From contig NZ_NCSQ01000104.1 of assembly GCF_002105465.1 (NCBI RefSeq), forward strand, positions 194-55,386: a DNA stretch of 55,193 nt, read 5' to 3'. Origin of the DNA: Aquidulcibacter paucihalophilus (lineage in GTDB: Bacteria; Pseudomonadota; Alphaproteobacteria; Caulobacterales; Aquidulcibacteraceae). Position numbers and translations under genes: made by a program. The notes below the pieces were generated by a model. That model was not told the DNA's origin, did not search any database, and was given only the letters and a program-made list of their open reading frames with translations. Of the stretch, positions 1 through 8,574 are shown piece after piece. Each line of letters starts with the position of its first letter. Positions within the stretch are counted from its first letter, which is position 1.

Positions 1-35
1 TGCTATCGTCTGTAACGTCTCCATACGCACAGTAA

Positions 36-185
36 CTAGCCCAGTTCATACCTCACCGGTATGTGGCCCTCGGCGAATGGGTACATTTTGGGCGCTATCC
101 GTCGGGATGGAAACTCAATGCGCTAGATGAAGCCGCCTTACGGGGGCGACTGACAGTGCCAGCCACCCCACGCGTTCGACGCTAA
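36..185 (+). CDS. possible 3' end of an unidentified gene
   Basis: A plus-strand frame open from base 36, after a TAA at 33-35, to a TAA at 183-185 encodes about 49 residues ending in PATPRVRR. It has no clear start codon or ribosome site and I recognise no family. It converges on grpE. It could be the tail of a real gene broken by a frameshift near the left edge, or chance. Nothing else is visible in bases 1-198. Confidence 0.2.
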   Translation, partial: LAQFIPHRYVALGEWVHFGRYPSGWKLNALDEAALRGRLTVPATPRVRR

Positions 186-198
186 TCAGAGCTTTAGG

Positions 199-879
199 TT
201 ACGAGGCTGCGGGATCGCTTGGCGCAGCTTCTGCAGCAGGTTGGCCCGCCGATACTGCCACCATCGCAGCCCGCAGCGTACGTCCGGCCAACACATAGCC
301 CGGTTGGAAAACTTCTGCGACATCACCGGCTGCCATGTCAGACGGAATCTGCGCGACTGCTTGGTGAATTGAGGGGTCGAACTTGTCGCCTTTTGCGCCA
401 ACCCGGGTGAGGCCATGACGTTCAAAGGCATTCAAGAGCTCGCGCTGGGTCATGTCGACCCCAGTCACGAAGCCATCAAAGGCTGGATCACCCTTCAAAG
501 CCTCAGGGGCTGTGCTGATGGCGCGCCCCAAATTATCCGCTACCGGCAAGAGGTCGCGGGCAAACTTATCGATCGCATAGATCCGGGCCTCTGTTTTTTC
601 CCGCTCGGCGCGACGGCGAATATTCTCAGACTCGGCTAAAGCACGCAAACTTGCGTCCTTCAGGGTCTCAATCTCTGCCAAGGCAGCTTGAAGCTTTGCC
701 ACCAAGAGCGCGCCCATATCTTCGGGTGCTGCATCCTCGCCCAAAAGCGAACGAGCCAAGTCCAATGGGTCCGGTGCAGAAGCTTGAGTGTCCGCCCCTT
801 CAGCAGGTGCGTCAGCGGCATTGGCAGCGTTGGTCTCCAACTCATCGCCATTCTGTGTGGTACCCGTTTCTGTGGTCAT
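199..879 (-). CDS. grpE: GrpE, DnaK nucleotide exchange factor
   Basis: 226 residues. GrpE is the cytosolic nucleotide-exchange factor that releases ADP from DnaK. The protein has an acidic, Ala-rich disordered N-terminus (about 1-60), a long helical dimerisation region (LRALAESENIRRRAEREK, about residue 78 on), and the C-terminal beta domain with the family signature FQPGYVLAGRTLRAAMVAVS. It lies 10 bases downstream of hrcA on the same strand, the usual hrcA-grpE order, so co-transcription is likely. dnaK and dnaJ are not in the window. Identification is secure. Confidence 0.96.
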   Translation of the reverse strand: MTTETGTTQNGDELETNAANAADAPAEGADTQASAPDPLDLARSLLGEDAAPEDMGALLVAKLQAALAEIETLKDASLRALAESENIRRRAEREKTEARIYAIDKFARDLLPVADNLGRAISTAPEALKGDPAFDGFVTGVDMTQRELLNAFERHGLTRVGAKGDKFDPSIHQAVAQIPSDMAAGDVAEVFQPGYVLAGRTLRAAMVAVSAGQPAAEAAPSDPAAS

Positions 880-889
880 TTCGTCTTTC

Positions 890-1978
890 TCATTCCGTTA
901 AATTTAAACCGCGGCGCTCAATCAGGCGGCCGACGACTTTCGCTGTGTAGTCTACCATTGGGATGACACGGGCATAATTCAAGCGGGTAGGCCCGATTAC
1001 GCCCAGTGCGCCAAGCACCCGGCGTTGGCTGTCCATATAAGGGGCCGCGACAAGAGCCGAACCTGACATGGAGAACAAGGGGTTTTCTGCACCAATGAAC
1101 AATTTTACCGCAGAAGCTTCACGCGCTGCGTCTAACACATGGATAAGATCGCGCTTGCGCTCAAGGTCATCGAACAAAATACGGACCCGCTCAAGATCGC
1201 CCGCAGCTTGGCTGTTCGCCAAAAGATTGGCGCGCCCACGTACAATTAGTTTCCGCCCTGCCATGGGATCATCGCCCGACCATTCAGCGAATCCCGCTTC
1301 GATCAAGCTAGCAGCGACTTTGTCCAAGGTCGCCTCGGCATGGCGGGCATCCTCCACCGCCTGCGCCACGGCTTCGGATAGGGTTTTCCCTTTCAGACGG
1401 AGGTTCAAGAAATTCGTGCTTTCTTGAAGCTGCGATGGCGTAAGCCCGACCGGCATTTGAACCAGACGATTTTCAACCTGTCCGTCATCGAATACCAAAA
1501 CCACCAGAATCTGGCCGGGCCCTATCAGCACAAACTCGACATGCTTGACGGGGCTTTCCCGAGTGGGTGTTGTGACCAGTCCTGCACCGCCCGCAAGACC
1601 CGACAGGAGTAGCGAGGCCTCTGACAAAGCGCTCGAAAGATCAGAACCAGCAGCAGCCAGACGCGCGTCAATCTCTGCCTTTTCTTCACGGCCTAAATCG
1701 CCAATCTCCAACAGCCCGTCCACAAAGAGCCGCAGGCCCACATGGGTTGGAGTACGCCCAGCACTTAAATGCGGGGCATCTAGCAGACCTAAGCTGGCCA
1801 AATCAGCCATCGTGTTGCGGATCGAGGCAGGGGAAAGGCCGATACCGCGCTTGGAAAGAGTGCGGGAGCCAACCGGCTCACCAGTCTCGAGATAAGTCTC
1901 CACGATATCGCGAAAGATTTCGCGGGCGCGGGCATCAAGGTCAGCAAGCGTCGTCGGGCGGGGCGGACTTGAAATCAT
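890..1978 (-). CDS. hrcA: HrcA, heat-inducible transcription repressor
   Basis: About 362 residues from the ATG at 1978; an in-frame start at 2014 is also possible, and neither has a strong ribosome site. HrcA represses class I heat-shock genes by binding CIRCE operators and is folded by GroEL. The N-terminal winged helix includes [20 protein letters not shown] and [18 protein letters not shown]. The central GAF-like and C-terminal parts follow, ending with a [19 protein letters not shown] motif typical of the family. It sits directly upstream of grpE. I see no CIRCE palindrome near it, so its targets (normally groESL) lie elsewhere. Confidence 0.95.
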   Translation of the reverse strand: MISSPPRPTTLADLDARAREIFRDIVETYLETGEPVGSRTLSKRGIGLSPASIRNTMADLASLGLLDAPHLSAGRTPTHVGLRLFVDGLLEIGDLGREEKAEIDARLAAAGSDLSSALSEASLLLSGLAGGAGLVTTPTRESPVKHVEFVLIGPGQILVVLVFDDGQVENRLVQMPVGLTPSQLQESTNFLNLRLKGKTLSEAVAQAVEDARHAEATLDKVAASLIEAGFAEWSGDDPMAGRKLIVRGRANLLANSQAAGDLERVRILFDDLERKRDLIHVLDAAREASAVKLFIGAENPLFSMSGSALVAAPYMDSQRRVLGALGVIGPTRLNYARVIPMVDYTAKVVGRLIERRGLNLTE

Positions 1979-2036
1979 ACTGGCGTATTTAGCGTGAAGC
2001 GTACATAGACGCAAAGGTAAGCCTGAGATGCTGGCC

Positions 2037-2423
2037 TCAAACCTGTGTGAGGCTCAATAAGTTGCCGTCCGGATCTTCAAACCAAGCAATTTGAGCTGTT
2101 CCACCGGGCGCATGCCAAATGCCTAACTCATCTTGGCCAAAGCCGTCATAAATCTTCATGGTAACCCCGCGCGCGGTCAGGTCGCGGATGCTGGCTTGAA
2201 TATCGCTTACCTGCCATCCCAGCGCCGGGTGGGGACTGGGGGTAAAGCCCTCGATCTGAGTTAGGCGCAAACCGGTACCATTTTGATCGAGGACACTCGC
2301 AAACGGATCATCCATAACAAATGTTAGACCCAGCACGTCCCGATAAAAGGCAAGTGCAGTGGATCTGTCGCGGGTCTGGATGAAATTGATGACCTTAAAG
2401 CCCGCGCCCAATGCCATAGTCAT
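2037..2423 (-). CDS. VOC (glyoxalase/bleomycin-resistance) family protein
   Basis: 128 residues with the paired beta-alpha-beta-beta-beta pattern of the vicinal oxygen chelate fold: [23 protein letters not shown] at the start of the first module and [16 protein letters not shown] at the end of the second. Members bind a metal and act as lyases, dioxygenases or resistance proteins; the substrate cannot be told from sequence. It lies between a serine hydrolase and hrcA in a same-strand run with short gaps (33 and about 58 bases), so it may share their transcript. Starts at 2423 or 2417 are both possible. Confidence 0.85.
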   Translation of the reverse strand: MTMALGAGFKVINFIQTRDRSTALAFYRDVLGLTFVMDDPFASVLDQNGTGLRLTQIEGFTPSPHPALGWQVSDIQASIRDLTARGVTMKIYDGFGQDELGIWHAPGGTAQIAWFEDPDGNLLSLTQV

Positions 2424-2456
2424 TGCCCCATTTATCAGGGAGATACTATCGCAGAA

Positions 2457-3653
2457 CTACAGATCGACAAGGCCCAAGTCTTCCGCCGCTGCCTGCATCA
2501 TTTCTTCCTCGACCCGGTACACGCCAGAGCGCAAGCCGGCGGGAGGCCCATATAGGCTTCCAGTGATGAACCAAGCAAACCCGCGCGCCGAAATCGGGTC
2601 AACCCAGAGACCCGCCAACAGACCATAGGCTTCTCCATAATGGCCTATCATTTCGGCTCGCAAGCCGGCTACGGGGCATTGGTCACCCGGGATGAGCCGG
2701 TGCACACCCAATCCAAAGCCTTGAAATGCACCGCCCGAAGTGTCCCCATTAGGCGGGCTGGCCCGATAGGTCCAGTGTGGGGTCAAGACCAAGGCCTGCG
2801 TTGCAGGCTCAAGCAAGGGTTCAACACCACTCAACGCCATCCCGATACGGGCAAGGTCTGTCACGCTGGCGCGCAACCCACCTTGGGGCGAGAATAACAA
2901 GCCATTACGGCCCACTCCATAGTCAGTAAGGCTTAGACCTAGGTCAGTCGCGATATTCGGTCTGGGTAAGGTAGCTGGGCTGCCATCAACTTGAACCTCC
3001 CAATCGCCCTGGGTTTTGCGGCGGTACAAGGTCGCAGCCTCGGCGGCTGCCTGATCGGAAATGCCAGACCAATTAAACCCACAATCGATCCCAAGCGGTG
3101 AAAAAACCAGCTTCTGAGCGAGGCGGTCAAAGCGGTCGCCACCTGCATTCTCACATGCTTGCGCCAACAATCCCATCGCTAGGTTGGAATAGGTAAAATA
3201 ACCAAAGGGTTGGGGCAGGTCTGCCCAATGTTTACCGTCGTTCCAGTTTTTGCCTGCGGGAACAAAAAAGCCTTCGAGCGTCTCGCCTACGACCCCCCGA
3301 TAATTTTCGCCGTCGCGAATTCCCGCCGTATGGCACAAAATCATACGCGGCGTGATGGGAGAGTCGGGGAATTTTGGATGACGAAGTTTAAAACCCAGGA
3401 CATCGGAGATATCGCGATCCAGATCGATCCGGCCCGCTTCAACCAGTTTGAGGACGGTGAGTGCTGTGGCGACTTTTGAGATGGAAGCAACACGCGCTTT
3501 GCTGCCTAGGAGAAGCGGGCTTGCCGAAGACGCATCGCGGACGCCTTCCACCCCCGACCACAAAATCTCTGTGCCAGAAAACAAAATGGCCGCACCGCCG
3601 GGGGCATCCCGGCGGGCGACCACAGCACCAAGCGTTTCAGCAAGGCGCTTCAT
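2457..3653 (-). CDS. serine hydrolase, beta-lactamase/EstB-like family
   Basis: 398 residues of the beta-lactamase (PF00144) type. The SxxK motif is in ARVASISKVATALTVLKL (about residue 57), the Tyr motif is YFTYSN, and a third-motif candidate is GHYGEAYG near the C-terminus. No signal peptide is evident, so it is probably cytosolic. Family members are esterases, D-aminopeptidases or penicillin-binding relatives; the substrate is unknown. It starts 6 bases after the rpsP stop, in the place where rimM-trmD-rplS usually follow rpsP. Confidence 0.88.
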   Translation of the reverse strand: MKRLAETLGAVVARRDAPGGAAILFSGTEILWSGVEGVRDASSASPLLLGSKARVASISKVATALTVLKLVEAGRIDLDRDISDVLGFKLRHPKFPDSPITPRMILCHTAGIRDGENYRGVVGETLEGFFVPAGKNWNDGKHWADLPQPFGYFTYSNLAMGLLAQACENAGGDRFDRLAQKLVFSPLGIDCGFNWSGISDQAAAEAATLYRRKTQGDWEVQVDGSPATLPRPNIATDLGLSLTDYGVGRNGLLFSPQGGLRASVTDLARIGMALSGVEPLLEPATQALVLTPHWTYRASPPNGDTSGGAFQGFGLGVHRLIPGDQCPVAGLRAEMIGHYGEAYGLLAGLWVDPISARGFAWFITGSLYGPPAGLRSGVYRVEEEMMQAAAEDLGLVDL

Positions 3654-3659
3654 GTCGGC

Positions 3660-4124
3660 TTATTCGGCTGCAGGCTCTGCGGCGACTTCTTCAGCTGGTG
3701 CTGCAGCGGCGGCAGCAGCGTCTGCTTTAGCTTGGGCAGCGGCTTCGGCGGCTTCAGCCTTCGCGCGCTCTGCAGCTTCTTGTGCGTCGATCAAGGCTTG
3801 GGCCTTTTCGGCGGCGCGTTCGGTTGCTTTTTGACCTGGCTTGCCCTTGTTTGGGTTGTTGCCATTGACATAGGTGCCAACGCCTTGAGCGGCCAGAAAA
3901 CGGGCGACACGGTCGGTCGGTTGGGCACCCTTCTTCATCCATTCAGCTGCCTTCGCAGCGTCGATGACCAAGCGACCTGCATTGTCGTCTGGCAAAGTTG
4001 GGTTGTAGCTACCGATCTTTTCGAGGAAGCGGCCATCGCGTGGTGAACGGGCTTCAGCCACCACGATGCGGTAAACTGGCTTCTTTTTTGAGCCACCGCG
4101 GGCCAAACGAATTTTCAAGGACAT
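3660..4124 (-). CDS. rpsP: 30S ribosomal protein S16
   Basis: 154 residues. S16 is a 30S assembly protein that binds 16S rRNA. The core starts [20 protein letters not shown] and continues with [15 protein letters not shown] and the [12 protein letters not shown] segment. After about residue 100 comes an Ala/Glu-rich extension (about 50 residues), a feature I recall from other alphaproteobacterial S16 proteins. ffh lies 37 bases upstream, so ffh-rpsP is probably one transcript. The usual partners rimM, trmD and rplS do not follow. Confidence 0.97.
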   Translation of the reverse strand: MSLKIRLARGGSKKKPVYRIVVAEARSPRDGRFLEKIGSYNPTLPDDNAGRLVIDAAKAAEWMKKGAQPTDRVARFLAAQGVGTYVNGNNPNKGKPGQKATERAAEKAQALIDAQEAAERAKAEAAEAAAQAKADAAAAAAAPAEEVAAEPAAE

Positions 4125-4161
4125 GAGACTTACCTTTCAGAGTGTATGGGTCGTTTTTGCG

Positions 4162-5703
4162 TTACTTTTTCCCGAATGGGAGACCTGGTAGGCCCGTAAA
4201 GCCACCGGGATTTTGCGTATTGCCCAGACCGGGCAAACCTTGTGGGGGCGACTGCCCGGGCAGACCGGGTAACCCCCCGCCTGATGAAGCCGCTTGTTGG
4301 CCGAGACGCTGCAGAGCGGCAGGGTCCATCGGCGGCATTTTGCCCCCAAACATACCGCCCATCTTGCCCATCAGGCCCTTCATGCCGCCCTTGCCCATGG
4401 CCTTGACCATGTCTGACATTGAGCGATGCATCTTGATAACTTTGTTGACTTCCGAGACATCGACGCCTGCGCCCGCTGCAATGCGTTTACGGCGGCTAGC
4501 GTTTAAGAGGTCGGGCTTGGCCCGTTCTTGCTTGGTCATAGATTGAATGACAGCGATTTGGCGTTTGACGCTTTTGTCGGAAACTGCGCCCGATTCCATC
4601 GCTTTTTTGGCTGCTTGCGCGCCAGGCAACATCCCCATCACGCCGCCTAGACCACCCATCGCCTGAATTTGGCGCAATTGCATGGCCAGATCATCCAAGT
4701 CGAACTTGCCCTTGGCCATTTTGGCGGCCAGCTTTTCCGCCTCATCCTGCTTGACGTTCTCAACAGCGCGCTCAACCAGGCTAACAACGTCACCTTGGCC
4801 TAGGATACGGCCGGCGATACGCTGGGCGTCAAAGGCGTCAAGGCCGTCGATCTTTTCGCCAATGCCCAAAAACTTGATCGGCAGGCCAGTGACCGCGCGC
4901 ATAGACAGCGCCGCACCACCGCGACCATCACCATCCGCGCGGGTTAGAACAATCCCAGTCAGCGGCAAGCGTTCATGGAAGCGGCGGGCCGTTTCAACCG
5001 CGTCTTGGCCGGTCAAACTGTCGGCAACCAGCAAGGTTTCAATCGGGCTGGCGATGCGCGCTATTTCAGCGGCTTCGCTCATCATGTCTTCGTCGATAGA
5101 CGTCCGACCGGCAGTATCGAGGAAGACGACATCATAGCCACCAAGGCGGCCCGCGGTGATCGCCCGGCGCGCGATTTCGCCCGGCAGTTGGCCGGCAATG
5201 ATAGGCAGGCTGTCAACTTCGGCTTGCTGAGCCAGAACCGCCAATTGTTCCATCGCTGCAGGGCGGCGCACATCAAGCGAGGCGACAAGAACCTTCTTGC
5301 GCTGACGGGTGCGCAGGCGAAGCGCGAGCTTTGCCGTCGTGGTGGTTTTACCCGAACCTTGTAGACCTGCCATCATGATGATGGCGGGCGGGCCTTGGTT
5401 CAGCATCAGATCAACGGGGCCACCAGCGCCGCCCAAGGTTTCCACCAGCGCGTCATAGACAATTTTGACGACTTGTTGGCCGGGCTTTACGGCGCGAATA
5501 ACGCGCTCTCCCACCGCTTCTTCTTTGACTTTGGCGATAAAGGCTTTGACAACCGGCAGTGCGACATCGGCTTCGAGCAAAGCAACGCGCACTTCGCGCA
5601 ACGCGGAATCCACGTCCTTGTCCGACAACGCACCCCGTCCGGTGAGCGTATCAAAAACACCCGTCAATCGTTCTGTTAGCGCGTCAAACATGCGTGGTTC
5701 CAA
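4162..5703 (-). CDS. ffh: Signal recognition particle protein Ffh
   Basis: 513 residues. Ffh binds signal sequences and 4.5S RNA and docks with FtsY for co-translational membrane targeting. Visible parts: N domain (1-90), GTPase with P-loop GLQGSGKTTTTAKLA, DVRRPAA, DTAGR and TRADGDGRGG, then the Met-rich M domain ending in a Gly/Met/Pro-rich tail (MGKGGMKGLMGKMGGMFGGK). Its receptor gene ftsY is in this window on the opposite strand at about 8.6 kb. It is followed by rpsP. Identification is secure. Confidence 0.97.
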   Translation of the reverse strand: MEPRMFDALTERLTGVFDTLTGRGALSDKDVDSALREVRVALLEADVALPVVKAFIAKVKEEAVGERVIRAVKPGQQVVKIVYDALVETLGGAGGPVDLMLNQGPPAIIMMAGLQGSGKTTTTAKLALRLRTRQRKKVLVASLDVRRPAAMEQLAVLAQQAEVDSLPIIAGQLPGEIARRAITAGRLGGYDVVFLDTAGRTSIDEDMMSEAAEIARIASPIETLLVADSLTGQDAVETARRFHERLPLTGIVLTRADGDGRGGAALSMRAVTGLPIKFLGIGEKIDGLDAFDAQRIAGRILGQGDVVSLVERAVENVKQDEAEKLAAKMAKGKFDLDDLAMQLRQIQAMGGLGGVMGMLPGAQAAKKAMESGAVSDKSVKRQIAVIQSMTKQERAKPDLLNASRRKRIAAGAGVDVSEVNKVIKMHRSMSDMVKAMGKGGMKGLMGKMGGMFGGKMPPMDPAALQRLGQQAASSGGGLPGLPGQSPPQGLPGLGNTQNPGGFTGLPGLPFGKK

Positions 5704-5726
5704 AAGCGAACACGCAACGCAAAACG

Positions 5727-5754
5727 CCCCGCCGGACGATCACGTCGGACGGGG
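5727..5754 (-). terminator. hairpin terminator of the manX-ptsH transcript
   Basis: Inverted arms CCCCGCCGGACG (5727-5738) and CGTCGGACGGGG (5743-5754) with a 4-base loop, one mismatch and one G-U pair. On the minus strand the stem is followed by CGTTTTGCG. It lies between ptsH and ffh, so it probably ends the PTS transcript and separates it from ffh-rpsP. Confidence 0.55.
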
Positions 5755-5910
5755 AAACCCTGTCCACCCCATCTGCTTTACCCCCGATTGCTCAGTTCGT
5801 GCAGGACCGTGTGGATCAGAGCGCGCGTTTTGATTGCGCGGAAGAGCGGGGCGTATAGCCGAGGTGGGGGCAAAGAGCAAGGGCTGGGCTAATGACAGAG
5901 GTCGAAAACC

Positions 5911-6192
5911 TTATTCGCCCTCACCAAACCGATTGGCGACCAACGCGCACAAAGCGTCGAGAGCGGCTTCAGCGCGGGGACCCTCGGCAGAAACTGTGAT
6001 CTCTGACCCGATACCGGCGGCCAGCATCATTAAATCCATGATGCTCTCGCCATCGACTTCTTGGTCCTCGCGCCCAACCATCACGCGGCTATCGGCATAT
6101 TCGCCCGCCAACAGTGCGAATTTGGAAGAAGCGCGCGCATGCAGTCCGCGTTTGTTGACGATCTCGATGGTACGCGACACGCGTTCAGTCAT
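5911..6192 (-). CDS. ptsH: HPr phosphocarrier protein
   Basis: 93 residues from the ATG at 6192. HPr passes phosphate from enzyme I to EIIA proteins. The active-site histidine is in NKRGLHARASSKF (His about 16), and the regulatory-site region VDGESIMDLMMLAAG carries the Ser-46-like serine. The start overlaps the manX TGA region by a couple of bases, so translation is coupled. No EIIB/EIIC sugar permease is nearby, which suggests a regulatory PTS as in other alphaproteobacteria. Longer in-frame starts upstream lie inside manX and are unlikely. Confidence 0.94.
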   Translation of the reverse strand: MTERVSRTIEIVNKRGLHARASSKFALLAGEYADSRVMVGREDQEVDGESIMDLMMLAAGIGSEITVSAEGPRAEAALDALCALVANRFGEGE

Positions 6193-6193
6193 T

Positions 6194-6595
6194 TTAGCCA
6201 CTCGCCAACAAGGATGACGCCACAGCGATATATTTCCGGGCAGCATCTTGTGCAGCAAAAACGGCTCTCGGCAAGCTTTCGCGTCCGCGAACTTCAGCAA
6301 GCTTAATCAGCATCGGGAGATTAGCCCCGGCGATCACTTCATATTCGCCGCGATTCATAATTGAAATCGCGAGGTTTGAGGGCGTGCCGCCAAACATGTC
6401 GGTGAGAATGATAACGCCCGCTCCATCGTCGACTTTCCGACAGGCATCGAGAATATCGTCTCGTCGCGTCTGCATATCGTCGTCCGGGCCAATGCAAATG
6501 GCCTGCATATTGGTTTGAGGCCCAACCACATGCTCTGCCGCAAGAATAAGCTCTCGCGCCAAAAACCCGTGACTGACCACAACAACACCGATCAT
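6194..6595 (-). CDS. manX: PTS EIIA component, mannose/fructose type
   Basis: 133 residues beginning MIGVVVVSHGFLARELI; His9 is the predicted phosphorylation site. The LTDMFGGTPSNLA segment is diagnostic of EIIA(Man). In alphaproteobacteria this EIIA has no dedicated transporter and acts with HPr as a regulatory phosphorelay, often next to hprK and rapZ. Neither hprK nor rapZ is present here; the upstream neighbour is a ferredoxin gene about 180 bases away. Translation is coupled to ptsH downstream. Confidence 0.92.
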   Translation of the reverse strand: MIGVVVVSHGFLARELILAAEHVVGPQTNMQAICIGPDDDMQTRRDDILDACRKVDDGAGVIILTDMFGGTPSNLAISIMNRGEYEVIAGANLPMLIKLAEVRGRESLPRAVFAAQDAARKYIAVASSLLASG

Positions 6596-6713
6596 ACAGA
6601 CCCTATCCTGCTAGCTGGTCGAGGCACCACGAACTCGCTGCCTCGCCCCAATGATGGAAACTATAGAGGCACAGCGGGGTTTGGCGAGGCCATTCCCCTC
6701 CTGTCCAACACGT

Positions 6714-6725
6714 ATATGCGCATAT
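6714..6725. promoter_or_regulatory. 12-bp palindrome upstream of manX
   Basis: A perfect palindrome ATATGCGCATAT lies about 120 bases upstream of the manX start in the 179-base gap behind the ferredoxin gene. It could be an operator; no regulator is identifiable. The same gap holds a CTGCGC-atg-GCGCAG hairpin (6751-6765) just past the ferredoxin stop, which may be a weak terminator, although it lacks a U tract. Confidence 0.3.
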
Positions 6726-6774
6726 TTGGCATGCGCAATTTCATAGGCGGCTGCGCATGGCGCAGGCCCCCCAA

Positions 6775-7095
6775 TTAGTGCTGGGCGGCTGGCAAGCGAA
6801 CCACGATACCGTCCAACTCTGCCGTCATGGAGATCTGGCAGGACAAACGCGACAATGGGGTCACGCCTTCGGCAAAATCCAGCATGCTCTCTTCCATGCT
6901 GCCGGGTTTGCCTGTCTTCTCAATCCAAGCGGCATCGACAAAAACATGGCAGGTGGCGCAGGCACAGGCACCGCCGCAATCGGCATCAATCCCCGGCACA
7001 CGATTCTTGACAGCACCTTCCATGATGGTGGTGCCAACTGGCACTTCAATAACATGCTCGGTGCCGGAATGTTCGATATATGTGACTTTCGCCAT
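6775..7095 (-). CDS. [2Fe-2S] ferredoxin, adrenodoxin type
   Basis: 106 residues. The cluster ligands follow the C-x5-C-x2-C...C pattern: [16 protein letters not shown] and LSRLSCQI. This type (adrenodoxin, putidaredoxin, FdVI) carries electrons from an FAD reductase to P450s or other monooxygenases. Its likely reductase gene lies 42 bases upstream on the same strand, so the two form an electron-transfer pair. No oxygenase is visible beside them, so the terminal acceptor is unknown. Confidence 0.94.
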   Translation of the reverse strand: MAKVTYIEHSGTEHVIEVPVGTTIMEGAVKNRVPGIDADCGGACACATCHVFVDAAWIEKTGKPGSMEESMLDFAEGVTPLSRLSCQISMTAELDGIVVRLPAAQH

Positions 7096-7137
7096 GACGC
7101 TTTGTGTTCCCTTTGAGCTTCTGGTTGGGGTTGGCGC

Positions 7138-8367
7138 TCAGACACCGGCCCCAATCTCTTTCATCGATACAGACATATCAGCCAAACGCGCTGGTGCAAG
7201 CTGTCCATGCCGTGCAATCACCTGCTTGCCGACGATAAACTCAGGCGGTGCGTTGATTGCATCGACCGCGAGCAGGCGATTATCCGCATCTAAATGAAAA
7301 ACGGCAAAACGCTTCTGCGACGGATCGCCGCGCACAACTGAATGAGCCGCACCGGTCGACAGGCCTGCGATCTGCAGCTTGATGTCATATTGATCCGACC
7401 AGAACCAAGGCGTTTCTTCGACAGGTCGCGGCAGACCCATGATCGCAGCTGCCGCCAATTTGGCTTGCTCTAGGGCGTTATGAACGCTTTCCAGTCGGCC
7501 GCGACGCTGGCCGTAATGTACCAAAGGCCGACTGGCGCAGTCACCAATAGCAAAAATGGCGGGGTCGCTGGTTCGCGCATCCACATCGGTCTCGATCCCA
7601 TCTTCAGCCTTCAGACCCGCTGCCCGCGCTAATTCGGCGTTTGGGATGATGCCAATACCAACCAGAACAAGATCAGCCGGGATTGTGCGGCTATCGGCCA
7701 GCGCGACGCCGGCCACACAGTCAGCGCCCTCAATCGCTGTCACCTTCACATCCGTCAGGATGGTGACCCCCGCGTCGTGATGTAGGGTTTGGAAGAAATC
7801 TGAAATGACTGGTGGGGCAACGCGGGCCAGGACGCGCGGCGCAGCCTCTAAAATTACGACCTCAAGGCCTGCTTTTCGAGCCACAGCGGCAACCTCAAGA
7901 CCAATATAGCCGCCGCCAATCACAACCAAGCGCTTGCCGGGTTGCATGTCTTGGCCGAGGCCATCCGCATCGGCAATGCTGCGCAGATAATGGACACCCC
8001 GAAGGTCAGCACCGGGGCAAGCTAAGGCACGCACACGTGAGCCCGTCGCCAAAATCAGCGCATCATAGCCAATGGTTTGACCGTCTCTTGTTGTGACCGA
8101 CTTGGCCTGACGATCCAGCGCCGTTACTTCGGCATCGAGATGCACGTCAACCTTATCCTCGATCCAAGCCTCCATCGGCTTTAGGACGACCCGGTCTAAC
8201 CCCATTGCCCCCGACAAATAGGCCTTCGACAACGGAGGGCGCTGATACGGTAGCAGGCCTTCGTTGCCCAACAAAACCAAATGGCCGTCATAGCCACCTG
8301 CCCGCAAGCTTGTGGCGGCCTGGGTCGCGGCTTGACCTGCACCTACAATGACAATCCGGCTTGGCAT
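7138..8367 (-). CDS. FAD-dependent ferredoxin reductase, putidaredoxin/rhodocoxin type
   Basis: 409 residues. It should move electrons from NAD(P)H to a [2Fe-2S] ferredoxin. The N-terminal FAD site is IVIVGAGQAATQAATSLRAGG, the active region is LPYQRPPLSKAYLSG, the NAD(P)H-binding motif is VVIGGGYIGLEVAAVARKAG (about residue 147), and the second FAD motif is IFAIGDCAS. The C-terminal reductase domain follows. The ferredoxin downstream is the natural partner. Similar enzymes serve P450 systems or dioxygenases; the pathway here is not clear. Confidence 0.93.
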   Translation of the reverse strand: MPSRIVIVGAGQAATQAATSLRAGGYDGHLVLLGNEGLLPYQRPPLSKAYLSGAMGLDRVVLKPMEAWIEDKVDVHLDAEVTALDRQAKSVTTRDGQTIGYDALILATGSRVRALACPGADLRGVHYLRSIADADGLGQDMQPGKRLVVIGGGYIGLEVAAVARKAGLEVVILEAAPRVLARVAPPVISDFFQTLHHDAGVTILTDVKVTAIEGADCVAGVALADSRTIPADLVLVGIGIIPNAELARAAGLKAEDGIETDVDARTSDPAIFAIGDCASRPLVHYGQRRGRLESVHNALEQAKLAAAAIMGLPRPVEETPWFWSDQYDIKLQIAGLSTGAAHSVVRGDPSQKRFAVFHLDADNRLLAVDAINAPPEFIVGKQVIARHGQLAPARLADMSVSMKEIGAGV

Positions 8368-8574
8368 GATTGAAAATCCAACTCTTGGCTTGCAGCTTCC
8401 GCGCGAGACCTAGGTGAAAGTGGGCCACGCGCGTCGATGTCATAGAATGTCTGATGCGCGCTGTGAAGCCGATCAAAAGCACTTCACGTCTTCCGTCTGC
8501 CCCTTAGCTCCGCTAAGTCTAAGTCACGGCTGCAGTCTGGGTTTTGCTGCTTGGCCACAGAGGGATTTAGCGCC

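Noticed and set aside
880..2036. CIRCE operator near hrcA-grpE
   Set aside because: No TTAGCACTC-N9-GAGTGCTAA-like dyad was found.
5704..5910. Possible 4.5S RNA gene beside ffh
   Set aside because: Only a single terminator-like hairpin is present; the conserved SRP RNA tetraloop region is not seen.
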